Source: Lutjanus erythropterus
Taxonomy: Eukaryota; Chordata; Actinopteri; Lutjaniformes; Lutjanidae
NCBI GenBank assembly: GCA_020091685.1
Contig: CM034603.1
Coordinates: forward strand, 11,142,683-11,206,682
Direction: 5' to 3'
DNA: 64,000 nt
Below are positions 13,434 through 24,475 of this stretch, one piece after another. Every line of letters starts with the position of its first letter. Position 1 is the stretch's first letter. Made by a program: the position numbers and the translations under genes. Below the pieces are notes generated by a model that saw only the letters and a list, made by a program, of their open reading frames with translations, was not told where the DNA came from and did no database searches.

Positions 13434-15350
13434 TCACGTTCGAAAGATGCCCTCGATCATCTCTGCTCTTTAGTCAAAACCCCACGCTTCCTTTTCCAGC
13501 GACTACAAGTGTATTTCATAGGTGATACGTGGTTCAACTACAAAGCCTATAATCAGTTTAAAATTTATAATTTTGTGTACCTTTCCAGACTCAAATTACA
13601 GCATTATTACAAAGTGGGCAGGCATAAAAGATACATAGTGTGTTTTGTGATTTTAGTGAGGTCTAATTTGGCACACTACCAGCAACTGAAGTGAAAAATT
13701 ACACAAAACAAAGTGGTACATCTGCTGTCGCCTGGGTAAAACCAGGATGGCAGAGTGACGTGGTCCAGGTGCACAGTGCTCTGTCACCACTCCCTGTGGT
13801 TTGTGCTCATTTCACTTGTTTCACAAAAACTGTTCCAGGAAACTGGACTCAAAACATTCGAGACCAATTTCACATGTGCTGAACTACCGGAGATAGAACA
13901 CAACTGTTGTTTAATTAATTCAGGGTTAATTAAGCAGATAACATGTAGCACCAACGACGTGCACAGTACGAAATTTTATTGTGTTAGGGATGAAAATGCT
14001 GTTCCATTAGACACTGATTGGGAGTCCAGTTTTCTTGCCACATTTGCATATTGCAGTTTAAGTCAAAAAGAGCAATTGGGGATTTTAAGTAAGAGGGTTT
14101 ATCTGTTGCTTATTTACACCTTCTAAAATCAGCCTGCGCAGCTTTAATCTTATGCAGCTACACACAGTTCATTTATGAATTCAAATCGAACCAGAACCTT
14201 ACATTTTTTTAATGCCCACATGCTTTCATTGTAATACCAGGAAGCATTCAAAGCATGATTTCACACCTTCACTGAACACTTTGAGGATTTATATGTTGGG
14301 GTTTTGGTTTAATGATGTTTCTGAGTCTGTGGGTGACTTGCGCGGTATCAGTAAAGAGATTTCTTAAGCCATGGAAGTGACACATTATGTTTAGGAGTCA
14401 AGGTGCCCACAAGAGCAATAAAGCTGAGCCCACAGTTTGCTACATTCAGGACCATAGTGTGCACACAGTAATATATTATGCGAGTGTGCGGGCATTGATT
14501 TGCATGCACAAGATTTACTGTATAATCATTGGCTTTGCTTTGGATCATGTATGCCTTTATTTTCCTTCTTATGCACAACACTACATGTGCTGACAAGTTA
14601 AAAAAAGGGGAAAACATTTGCAAAGTGTGCTTAATTTATTTTTGTGTTGAAATCTCCTAAATGACACAATTTGCAGTTACAGCAGTGGCTTCTTGATTCC
14701 ACTGACATTAAACTTAATTATCCTTTTTAATAATTAGTTGGAGGAAGCTTTAGTTGGGGTAAAATTGCAAGGGCGGATATTTAATTTCACTTTTGGTGGG
14801 GACAATAAACGAATAACTAAATACAATACAATCTCAGCGGAGGCTCGCTCTTGCCCACAGTTCAAGAGGAGAGGGAGAGATGCTGTGGGACTGCGAGAGG
14901 AGCCGCTGACTCAGATTACTCTGAGCAGCATGCATGTAAATGAATTGCAATATAAAAGACTTGTGTGTATTTCTCACTTTCCCGCTAATGGTCTGACTAA
15001 CTGACTAGATTTATCACTTTTTAGAAATAAAGTCGCTGAGAGGGTCAAAGTCAAAGGTCGAAGGTCTCAGTCACCTAACTAAACAGGTTTTTGGTCATAT
15101 AAAATGATAAAATGATGAGGTGATGACATTCTATATCCAAAAGGTCAAAGGTCAACTTCACTGTGATGTCATAATGTTCAGCTCTTCATCAGTTCTCTGT
15201 ACTCACACATGTATAATGATAACTTCCATTTAGCCAAAGACATGGATATAAACTGCAGCCTGACTAGTTGGTTTCCTATTTTTAGACTGCTCTGTTTTAT
15301 ACGACCATTGACTGCTGACCTCTCACTCTTCTTAACCAGCTGCTAGCTGC

Positions 15351-15508
15351 CAAAAATCAACGGCTGCTTCAGTTTGAATCTTGTTTCAGCTTGGGACAAT
15401 GTATGTAGAGGTCATGTTGATGTTGGCAGAACTTCACAAATCTCCACTGGTTGCACCTGACAGCTGTGGTGGCATTGCAGCAGGTGCTTCACCATCTATC
15501 GCCTGGCA
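15351..15508 (+). repeat. Dispersed repeat, about 150 bp (inverted partner at 47250-47400)
   Basis: Closely resembles the reverse complement of 47250-47400 over about 150 bp, including a shared 'gtttcagctNggg' block, a 'gtatgtNgagNtcatgtt' block and the perfect 'aggtgcttcaccatct' block. Confidence 0.75.
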
Positions 15509-16102
15509 GGGATCTGCATTCTGCTGAGTGACTTCTTATAGTTATGGCATGTTGCACATTTGGACAGACTTAACTCAATTAACTCAGACCCTTTTTTATG
15601 TGCATGTGAACCTTACAGCATGCACACTGTTGCAAGTAAATGTCCTGGAGTCAGTACTTCTCTGATCATTCAAAACACTATCATATTGTTCAGACAGGGA
15701 CTGGCAAAATAACACAGAGTTCATTTGTTTTCTGTACACTGTTTCCAGATGTTCCCTGACTGTAGTGTCTCACCTCTATCACAGCTCCTGTCCTCTGCAC
15801 CGATAAAGACCCCAATTTCCCATCACAGAGGAGCAGCAAAAACAGACGACAACACTGACAGACACGCACCAGCATGCATGAGTAAGAGATGCCTCTGTAT
15901 CTGTCTGTCTTCTCTTTTTACTAAAACCCCACCGGCAAGTGTATGGTATGATTGACAGGATGGTGCGTAGTTACACTGAACAAGGAGCACATTTTCACAT
16001 CATTGTGAAGTAAAACATTGAATGGCATCATGCTTTGAACTGTTTTTAATGATAAATGTAGGCTAGTAATTTCATATATAATGTGGATAACCACATCCTA
16101 CT

Positions 16103-16380
16103 CGAGCTGCAACTGATGATCATATTCGATTAATCTAACAATTACTAAATGCTCAATTTCCCAGAGCAAATTGCCTCTTTTGTCCAACCAACAGTCCAAA
16201 ACCCAAAGACTCTTCATTTACTGTCATAAATGACAAAGAAAAGCAGAAAATCCTCATATTTAAGAAGCTGGAACCAGCAAATGTTTGAAATTCTTGCTTG
16301 AAAAATGACTTTAACGATTAATTGATTATTAAAATAGTTGGCAACTACTTTTCTTGCAATTGACTAATTGATTCATCACC
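16103..16380. mobile_element. Decayed MITE ('gagctgcaactaatgatta' type)
   Basis: Starts GAGCTGCAACTGATGAT, contains 'gtccaaccaacagtccaaaa' and 'gaagctggaaccagcaaat', and ends with alternating 'gattaattgattattaaaa' blocks. This is the order of a widespread teleost element as I recall it. No other copy in the window. Confidence 0.6.
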
Positions 16381-16740
16381 TAGTAGATACATCTTGACAT
16401 CCTACTAAACTGTCTTCCTTCTCCTCTGATGGTTGGCTGGACAGTGGATGAGGATGATGAGGCAGTGAAATCAATTTGGACCAAACCCAAACTTGATTCA
16501 GTCTTCCCCATGTGGATCGCTCCACTGATCGCCACATTATTAGATCGGGGAGTTCAACTCTTTCAGCTTTTGGTGGACAAGATACTCAGCTTTTTATTTG
16601 TCTCAGTTGGTGTTACCGAACATGACCTGACAGGTAAACTTTAGCCTTTACATAGCAATGTCATGGGAGAAGAATGACTCTAAACAACACAGCGAGCCAT
16701 TAAACTGAGCAACGATAACAAATGCACATGTAGTCCTGCA

Positions 16741-17060
16741 TAAACAAAGAACAAAGGATGAGAAAAGGGACAAAGAAGCTGAAGCTGACATATAATAGAT
16801 ATGTAAGAGAAAGAGTTTGGGAGGAAGAGAAAGAGAGGGAGGGAAAGTCTGACAAAGACAAAGAGAAACAGAACTAAACACTATTACTTTCCCCTCGCAT
16901 CTTTCTTCATCCATACAAAGAAGTGAGTGTTGTCTGATGAGGAGAGACAGCAAATAGATAAATGGTGAAAAGGGACAAAAGAAAAAGAACAAAGTGAAAG
17001 AAACAGTTGCAAAATTATAAAGAGAGGAAGACATGCAGTCAAAGAAAGAAAGACAACATT
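16741..17060 (+). repeat. Purine-rich (GA/AAAG) low-complexity tract
   Basis: About 300 bp strongly biased to A and G on the plus strand. A frame on the opposite strand reads as Phe/Leu/Ser-rich protein only because of this bias. Confidence 0.7.
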
Positions 17061-17309
17061 GTTGTTCTTAATAGGGTTGTTAAAAGTACCTCTATACTAC
17101 TCCAATACCACTAGCATTTGATGGTATCAGAAGTACCAGAGCTACAAAGGAAGAGATATATGTGCTCATTCAGGACCTCAGTTCAGTTAAAGGAGCAATA
17201 TGCAAGAACTGCACATCCAAAAATGACCACAGCCCTCCAAATATCAAGTCGGAGCCGCAGACGGTTGGAAAAGAGGTTGTAATTCTGTAATTCAGAATGA
17301 AAACCATAA

Positions 17310-17770
17310 AGATCTTTATTTTCATTATACTCAAGTACAATGAAATTGTGAATATCTTCTCTCTGTGCAACAGAAAAATAAACATAAGCAAAAACAGATA
17401 AACAGCAGTAATAGCAGCTTTAAAATAGATTAAAGGTTATGTACATTTTGCAGATTCTTCACATTTAGAGGTAGTGGGTAAACATTTCAATAAATAGATA
17501 ATAGAACTACTATTTATAAATGGTGCACATTGTGTCTGCAGTTGGAGTCTAAGACTGGGGGGCATGTGTGTGCTAGTCACAGTCTTTGTCGTGTGTGTAT
17601 GTATGCACAGTGCACTCTCTGTAGGTGTGTGTGTGTGTTTCGAGGTCCTTGATGTGTGACAGTGTGTGTGTGTGTGGGTTCTTGGGGTCTGTTGCGTGTC
17701 GGGGCAGGGAGGAGTGTGATGGAGGCCACAGCTCTGAGAAGGAAGCTGTTCCTCAGTCTGTTGGTGTGGG
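17310..17770. repeat. Dispersed teleost repeat with embedded GT-rich stretch
   Basis: The order 'tctttattttcattatactcaagtacaatgaaatt' (start), GT-rich centre, then 'gaaggaagctgttcctcagtctgttggtgtggg' (end) fits a dispersed repeat I recall from teleost genomes. I cannot name the family with confidence. Confidence 0.45.
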
Positions 17771-18286
17771 ATTAATCTGAACTCGACTAGAAAAGCCAGT
17801 ATTTAAATTTAACGTTTCCTTAATCTCTGATGACATATCATGATCATTTTATGATTTATTACAGTAAATATATTATAGAGTTCTCTTTTAAGTCTTTTTC
17901 CTGACTGATATTTGGCAATGATTAGTGACTTTTTCTGCACCAGCACTGTGTGCATGTTAATGAAAGAAAAAGAAAAGAAAATAACAATCCTGTTTTTTCG
18001 GTGCGTTGTGTGCTTTTTTTCTTTTTTCATTTTTAATGCTGATTCTCCTTTTAGCTCTGTTTTGGTGTCCTTCATTTCCCGAGAGAAGTATCTTTTTGCC
18101 ATGGCATCGAATATCTTTTTTTTTTTTATATATACTAGTATTGTACTGAAGATAAAAATTCTTGTATCCTGACAGCTCTGACTCTTAGATTGATTGTTAT
18201 TCATCTTTGCTCTCAATTGTGTCAGTGTCACACACACAAGGAGGCTGAGCAGTTTATCAGAGAGGAAAGAGCACAAGCGTGCTCAT

Positions 18287-18289
<3 letters not shown>

Positions 18290-18323
<34 letters not shown>
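18290..18323. repeat. (CA)n microsatellite
   Basis: About 34 bp of CA repeats; a GT-rich stretch follows near 18426-18455. Confidence 0.97.
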
Positions 18324-18325
<2 letters not shown>

Positions 18326-18956
18326 AGTCATTGTTTACCTGAGAAGACATGATGCTCACAGAGTGTGAGTGAGTCGTAGCTCTGGCAAAATTGCTCTGGG
18401 ACCTGTTCCTGCAAAGCGTGCAACTGTGTGTGCGTGTGTGTGCGTGTGTGTGTCTGAGGGCTTCCCTGGAGAGAGAGAGAGGACTGCCTTCCGCACTGTC
18501 TCTCCTCATATTCTTCCAGTCAGTCAGTGTAGGACAGTGTGTGAAAAACCAAACATTGCTTACATCATGCCACAGTTCACAGCCTTGAGGGAGGAAGAGG
18601 CAAATCCCACAACAAATACTCTGGATGATCAGCTGTCCTCCTCACCTCTCTGCAGACATCTACTGCTTAATATTTAATCAGTGTAATCTGGGCCTGTAGT
18701 TATTATGCATCTCAGAATCACTCGTAAGATAAAATCGTGAAAGTGAACCTCTGGGTTAAAACTGCTCCTACCTCAGAGAAGGACTAAAAAATGATGAATG
18801 AGTGAAGCTTCTGACACACTGGTACAGAGAAGTTTTACAAAGAAGAGAGTGTGACAACTGTTTTATCTTAGAGTACTGTGATAGATGCGCTAAACAGCTG
18901 TAAACTTCTAAATGCACTTCTTTATGTGTATAGGCAATGTTTTCTTAGTCAGCATA

Positions 18957-19080
18957 AAGGCATAGTTCACTCAAAAATAAAAAAAAATCAGTCACAGGAA
19001 AACAGAGTCACAAAACTTTCCAAACAATGTAAGTGAATGGTGACCAGTTTTCAAACGCAAAAAGCAAATAGTAATGTCGA
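18957..19080. mobile_element. Partial copy of the 5.7-kb MITE family
   Basis: Starts 'aaggcatagttcactcaaaaat', then has 'ccaaacaatgtaagtgaatggtgaccagtttt', closely matching the same parts of the element at 5695-6055. The right end is not found. Adjacent DNA to about 19260 ('aatatcttgatattttaggc') looks like a different repeat. Confidence 0.6.
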
Positions 19081-20730
19081 ATTTTCCTACAAATAAAATG
19101 ATCTTGCACATTTTTCAAGAAAAGATGTGAACGATGACATAAGGCTGGAAGATATTTTTTATAAATAATATCTTGATATTTTAGGCTATTCCTTGTCATA
19201 TGATATACATATATTGATATGCACATTTTCTCTAAAATAACTTCAATAAGCAATAGTGCAAATCAAATACCTCAACATCAACAGATGGTTAATTATTAAT
19301 TTTTGAGTTGCCATGTCTCTCAAACACCCCCGACACTGTCAACTGTATCATCCATATAATCGGTGCATACATACATACATGTGTACACATACACTGGAGA
19401 AATTATTAATAAGGTTATAGATAAATGGACCATCTCTCATTCCATGTACATGTGTTTCTGCCTGAACGCCATCTCCTGGTGTCTCCTAACAGATTAGGCT
19501 TTCCCAAATATTAGCATAGATAGGAGTGATTTCCGAAACTACAAAAGCTGATAAACAGTTTTTACTCCAAAAATGTGTCATTCTGAGAATTTTTGATCAG
19601 ATGCTTGATAAACAGGAGCTGTGGCTGAACCCACACTAACGTTTAGACCAGCATGTTTAACACATGAACCCAGTTATTATGTTTTTTTAAAGGTGACTTA
19701 TGAAGATGTCTAAACTAAATGGTGTGTGTGATGTGGCCCATCAAAATGCAGCTCCCCTGACAAAGACCCAGACACTGAGTTTATGGACAGTGACAGCACC
19801 AGTGGTAATTCTACTGTGATACAGCCACAGTTTATGATTCGCAACCATAATTAGCTCTGCTATAAAACAGTCATGTGAGTGGAAGGCTGTTTAAAAAAAA
19901 AACATGTAATGAAGTCCAAAATCAGCTGCAAAAAAATGTTCATAAAGCAGCTGCAGGTTTTGGTTCAGTGGCTCACAGCTTTGAGAGGAAAGTTGTTTGA
20001 ACTGGTTTTACTGCCAACGGAATAACAGAGCGGGCGAGGAACTATAAGTCATTAAAGGATAGATTTAGTTACTCAACAACAAAAAAAAGTGTTGATGTGC
20101 ATATATTCAACTCTATGAGCTGTAATTCCCCACAGTTACACCACAGCAGATCTCTGTTTTAAGACAGGGAGAGAAATTCAATCATCGATACAATTTTACC
20201 ACATGATAGGTAAATGTTGTTAGAAAATATCCGTGATGTATATTTCTATGTTACCTGCGCAATTTCCTATATTTTATTGCATAACTTTATTGCTTTTGTC
20301 TTATTTGGACACACAACCCTTCCAACATTCTTGAATTCAATGAAAATGTTTCATAACCCAGAACACACATTCTGCAGCGCAGAAGCAAACATTGTTTAGA
20401 CGGAAGTCTGAAGCACCTGTCCCAATAAAGACGAGGCCGCTGTCTCCTCTGATGTTTGCATTGCATGAGTCAATATTGTATTTTTGACTTTTATTTTGGT
20501 TATTTGGTTTATGTCCGTGTCCAGCATCTAGAGGCTTTGACAGAATTTAGTTTTATTTCCACTGGTGAGATGTATCAGGCTGCACTTTATATATCATATA
20601 ACACGGCCACAATCAAATTTAAGCACCTGCTCAATCAGCTCGCAGTGGAAGTTATTAAACCTTCATTTGTTTTTTTTGTCACTTGATCGCATTGAAATCT
20701 AATATTCACTTTATTTTCAAATCTGTTTGA

Positions 20731-20935
20731 GTCTCTCCAGTGTCCGAGGGAAATATCTGGTTCTTTAGTTGCTAAATGCTCCACTATGTTCAACAGCTTA
20801 TCACTAATTTTGTCTTTCTGCTGTTTGGTGCACAGTAGGTAGTGTACAGTGGGTTTTAGAGCGTTTTGCTGAAAACGTGTTTCATGAGAGTGGTTGGAGT
20901 GAAACAGAACAGTAAAGTTAAAGGTTGTAAACAAC
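20731..20935. repeat. Dispersed teleost repeat
   Basis: Contains 'ttgctaaatgctccactatg' and 'gtgtacagtgggtttta' blocks that I recall from a common teleost repeat. The reverse strand has an open frame of about 105 codons with no recognisable domain, which I do not regard as a gene. Confidence 0.45.
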
Positions 20936-21204
20936 AAAAACTTGAGGTACAATCATACCACAATAGAAAGTCAACGATCCAACAATTGTTTGTGATATTA
21001 CTGTGGAGCAGGATAATAAATCTGTGGGTCCGTCTGTACCAGCAGCACCTTTCACACACATGTAGTAATCGGATTCCTTCCTTTCCTTAACCTCAATAAA
21101 TCACTGATTTTGACATTTAAGATGGTGTCATCAGCATAAAGGATGAGTCCATTCAGACTGTATTGCTGCAGTTTGTATTGTGGCTTTGGCTGAGGAGGCG
21201 ACAC

Positions 21205-21280
21205 TAATGTGTGTGGTGTGTAATGTGTAAAGTGGTTTGGAGAAAAGTGCTACATAAATGCAGCCATTTATTATCTTTTG
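21205..21280 (+). repeat. SINE/LINE-type 3' tail fragment
   Basis: The 'aaagtggtttggagaaaagtgctacataaatgcagcc' stretch followed by 'atttattat' resembles the 3' tail of common teleost SINEs ('gctatataaatgcagtccattta'). Fragment only; recollection-based. Confidence 0.5.
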
Positions 21281-21495
21281 TTTGACAACTGCTGAGTGTC
21301 TTTATGGCTTAAAGGGAAGATATTCTATAAAAAAGGGAGGCTGTAACGAGACTGTAAATGAAAAAAGGGCAATATTTTTTTTTCATTTCATGTCTGTCTT
21401 GTCAGAAAACATATGAGCAACACTTACTCATGACTCTGTCTCTTTACTTATTAGGGTTTATGGGAAATGTGGTTTTAGGTTGCGTAATGCCTCAC

Positions 21496-21824
21496 CTGTC
21501 TGATGGCACACAGCAGCTTCCCATAGCAGAACACAATCACGAGGAATGGCACGATGAGGCAGAAGACAAACAGGCAGATGATGTACGATATGTTATTCGC
21601 TGTCTTGGCTGTCCAGTCAACAGAGCAGGTGGTTCCGGGACCCTCAGGGCCGTAGCTGCTCCAGCCAAAGAGTGGCGGCATGGTCCAGACGAGGGAGTAG
21701 ACCCATGACAGGGCGATGCCCAGGGAGATCTTACAGTAGTCGGAGGAGTCCGCCTCGGTGGGGGTCATCATGGTGCTGTAGCGCTCATAGGAGAGGACAG
21801 CAAGGGAGATCAGGGACACGATGC
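21496..21824 (-). CDS. tmtops: TMT-type opsin, coding exon 2 (TM3 to TM5)
   Basis: Continues exon 1: the acceptor (...CTCTGTAG) is followed by GC, completing Gly125. The 329-bp exon then encodes residues 126-234 and ends in phase 0 after CAG, at a GTGAGG donor. Seen: end of TM3 with Glu138-Arg139-Tyr140, the G-protein-coupling E/DRY motif; TM4 about 157-179 ending in PPLFGWSSYGPEG; Cys191, disulfide partner of Cys114; Glu185, six residues before Cys191, matching the ancestral Glu181 counterion of bovine rhodopsin; and TM5 about 205-229 with Pro217, followed by KLLCAIRQ entering cytoplasmic loop 3. TM6, TM7, the Schiff-base lysine and the C-terminal tail are absent because later exons are missing from the window. 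No frameshift or stop interrupts either exon, so the gene looks intact as far as it can be seen. Confidence 0.93.
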
Positions 21825-22645
21825 CTACAGAGGGAGACAGGTCACACAAGTAACCATTATTTGTGGTACAGGAACACAGTGTGTAGAAACATATCACATT
21901 AAAGGGAAAACTTGAACATTTCATGTGGATTTTCAGTCAGTGCTGATGGTGAATGTAGTCATTTGAAACCAGAAATTCGCCAGTGCATGCTAGGGATGAA
22001 TATTTTTCATGAAAAATATCCCAGGAACAGAATCATGCTGAATTATCAGGAAATGCACTTGTTTTTAAGGTATAACTTAAGGTACAGTCAAAAGACACTG
22101 GTCATTTTTCAGGCAACGCTAAATGCAACAAAATGAAATACAGGTCCCCACCCTGACCTCTGTAGTCTACTGTCTAATACTGTCAGCAATCATTCAAAGT
22201 TAAAAAAGAAAACTTTTTAAAATTGTCCCACAGTCTACTGTTAAATCCATCATATCCTGCCATCTCTCGCCAGCATTTTTGCCAGGGAAGTGTTTGAATC
22301 CAGTGTTCTTGCGTGCTTTGGTTGGCTTTCACTCATTTTTCTGAGATTCCAGATCTCACAACAAACTGCTTATTGAACCTTTGTCTGGCACACTTGATGC
22401 ATCTCTCACATAGTGTACACTTTACATCTTCATTGTTCACTTTTTTTTTTTAAGTATTTCCACACAAAGCTGGTGGCAGACTTTGTGTTGTGTTAGTTTA
22501 ATTCAGATGATAGAGCCTACAAGTTATGTGGACTATACTGGCGAGTTGTTAATCAATTAAACCTATATTTACCAAGAGAGTTATGGTCAGAACATAACAT
22601 TAGGCAAAAATACTAATTTATCACACCTCCGGCTATCTAGTTCTG

Positions 22646-22686
22646 CCTGCATCCAGTGACATCACTGTGATGTCACTGGATGCAGG
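22646..22686. repeat. Near-perfect 41-nt palindrome
   Basis: Two 20-bp arms (22646-22665 and 22667-22686) are exact reverse complements separated by a single T. Four of the next five base pairs outward also pair. Each arm contains TGACATCA/TGATGTCA, one base from the CRE/ATF site TGACGTCA. It lies in opsin intron 1, about 0.8 kb from exon 2. Confidence 0.95.
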
Positions 22687-24449
22687 AAGAAGAACAGATT
22701 TTGGACTCAGCTTTCTTGATCAATCAGCAACACTGAGGAATTTATTGCCTCAATTGCCTACATTTACCATCAACACTTACTGGGCATGGAAAGTGCCAAA
22801 TTTCCCTTTTAACTGTTAACAAAAGGAGTTCAGTTCATGCGCAGGTGTCTTCTTCCTTCTCATACCCAGACTACTTTACTTCACGTTTTATGGGACCATC
22901 AGTTTGAACCAAAAAGGCAGCGCCTGCTCAAATGTTCATCTACTCTGGTGAGGACAGCGTGCACTGTCACTGTGATAAAGCTTCATGGCTCTTTCTGATA
23001 TCAAAAGTGCAGCTAAAATGAGCTCTATGGTTTACAGCTTCAAAGAGAGGGCGGGTTATGATTTTGGAAAATAATTGCTCAAGTGAAAAGTGCAGCATAA
23101 TAAAATTATTGCAAACACGGTGGTGGAATCATCTAATATTTCAGTTCGCATGCCAGGGAGCCTGCAGCAGATACACACTCATAAACAACAGCGCTGCCTG
23201 TAGTGTCTCTGCTTGACAGAAGCAATGCACTGAAACACAACACTGAAGATTTCCAGAAGCTTTCTTATCTTTCTGCAACCGCTCAATGAACACACACACA
23301 CTGCATCTCAGTATCTGGATGTCTTTGTGTCTCAGTATCTCAGAGGTGGAGCAGCAAGAACCTGGAGGTCAGTGTTCAGGCTGTACCCTCTGCCTTTATA
23401 TCCTGTCTGCTGTTTGTTTTGAAGCCATTATGATCCAAGAGACCATCCTTCATGCCCATTGATTTTCAATGGCAGTAAAGCAGACCTAAACCGGATGCTC
23501 CACGAAGAAGGCGGTCTGGGCCTTTCACTGAGGTGCCGACGCCATGGCTCCTGCAGCACAATGAATGAATAAAGGTAAAAACTGAGGAGGGGGAAAAGTT
23601 AGAGCCAGCCGAAAAAGATGGAAACAAATTTGAGCCCTGTGATTGAGGAAGGTTGTTTTCACCAAGCATTTTTGTGCCTTTCTGTGTGCACTTGCACACT
23701 GTGCAAATACACTGACCACGCTGCATGTACCCCTGACTGCAGAGTCTCTTTGGCACAGCATGCTACGCTCATCTGTTGCCCCCAGATATTGCAATCATGT
23801 TGCTTTTCCGGCAGAGACTGCTTAGCTCTGGGTTTTTATTAGCTCTGTTACCACAATATTGCAAAGTCAACACAGTTTTACAACAACCCACTTGTGTTTC
23901 TGTTTGATCGGAGCTCGCCGACTCATAGCAACCAGTCCCAAACAGATTTCACATATATTTTGACTAAAGATGCTTTCAACCTTGCTTATTGCTGCCCTGT
24001 CACATCCGGTCTGTGATTGTTCCTCTGTTGTTCTCTGTCTGCACTCTGTTTAGTTTCCAATGACACAGCAGAAGAACTGTGTTCTCACAACAGATGGACC
24101 AGCTGATCTCATCTTCAGACTACAGTAAAATCTTTGATATAGTGTCGGCTTTGTGTCGTCAGTAAGCACTGGTATAGTGCGACAGCAGCACTTGTTACCT
24201 TGAACCAGAAACACTTTGCTCAATACAGACTGAGGACATTCTCCCAGTTTTTCATTGCAAACACTGGGTGAAAGTCTTTAGGTGCAGTCTCTCATATTGG
24301 CGCACAAAGATGTGTGCCTATCACTGGGAAGAATGGGGGCAGAGCATTGTTTCTGGTGAGGCGTGTCTTCCAAAACATGTAAGGTTCAATAGTGGATGTT
24401 CTCGCCACCATTCAAGCAACTATTTTGCATCTTGAATTCCCCAGACAAC

Positions 24450-24475
24450 TGTCAACTGACAACTGACAACTGGAT
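24450..24475. repeat. Short tandem CAACTGA repeat
   Basis: About three imperfect copies of an 8-9-bp CAACTGA(C) unit. Confidence 0.75.

Larger units (their letters stand above)
1..21495 (-). other. Presumed opsin intron 2 (5' part), repeat-rich, no exon found
   Basis: This stretch lies downstream of the exon 2 donor on the minus strand. I looked for the reverse complement of a TM6/TM7 opsin exon (CWxPY and the lysine-NPxxY region) and found none, so the next exon is probably beyond base 1. Short open frames are scattered here, but none has recognisable domains, and most fall in repeats or low-complexity DNA. The stretches not listed separately (for example 1-2070, 2371-4736, 8216-9990, 11160-13120 and 18330-18950) are AT-rich unique or unrecognised DNA in which I see no gene. 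Confidence 0.6.

Noticed and set aside
20635..20952. 105-codon minus-strand frame with Lys/Asp-rich stretch
   Set aside because: Overlaps a dispersed teleost repeat; no domain.
1..21495. Search for opsin TM6-TM7 exon on the minus strand
   Set aside because: No stretch matched a CWxPY or lysine-NPxxY coding pattern in reverse complement; recorded as absent, not proven.
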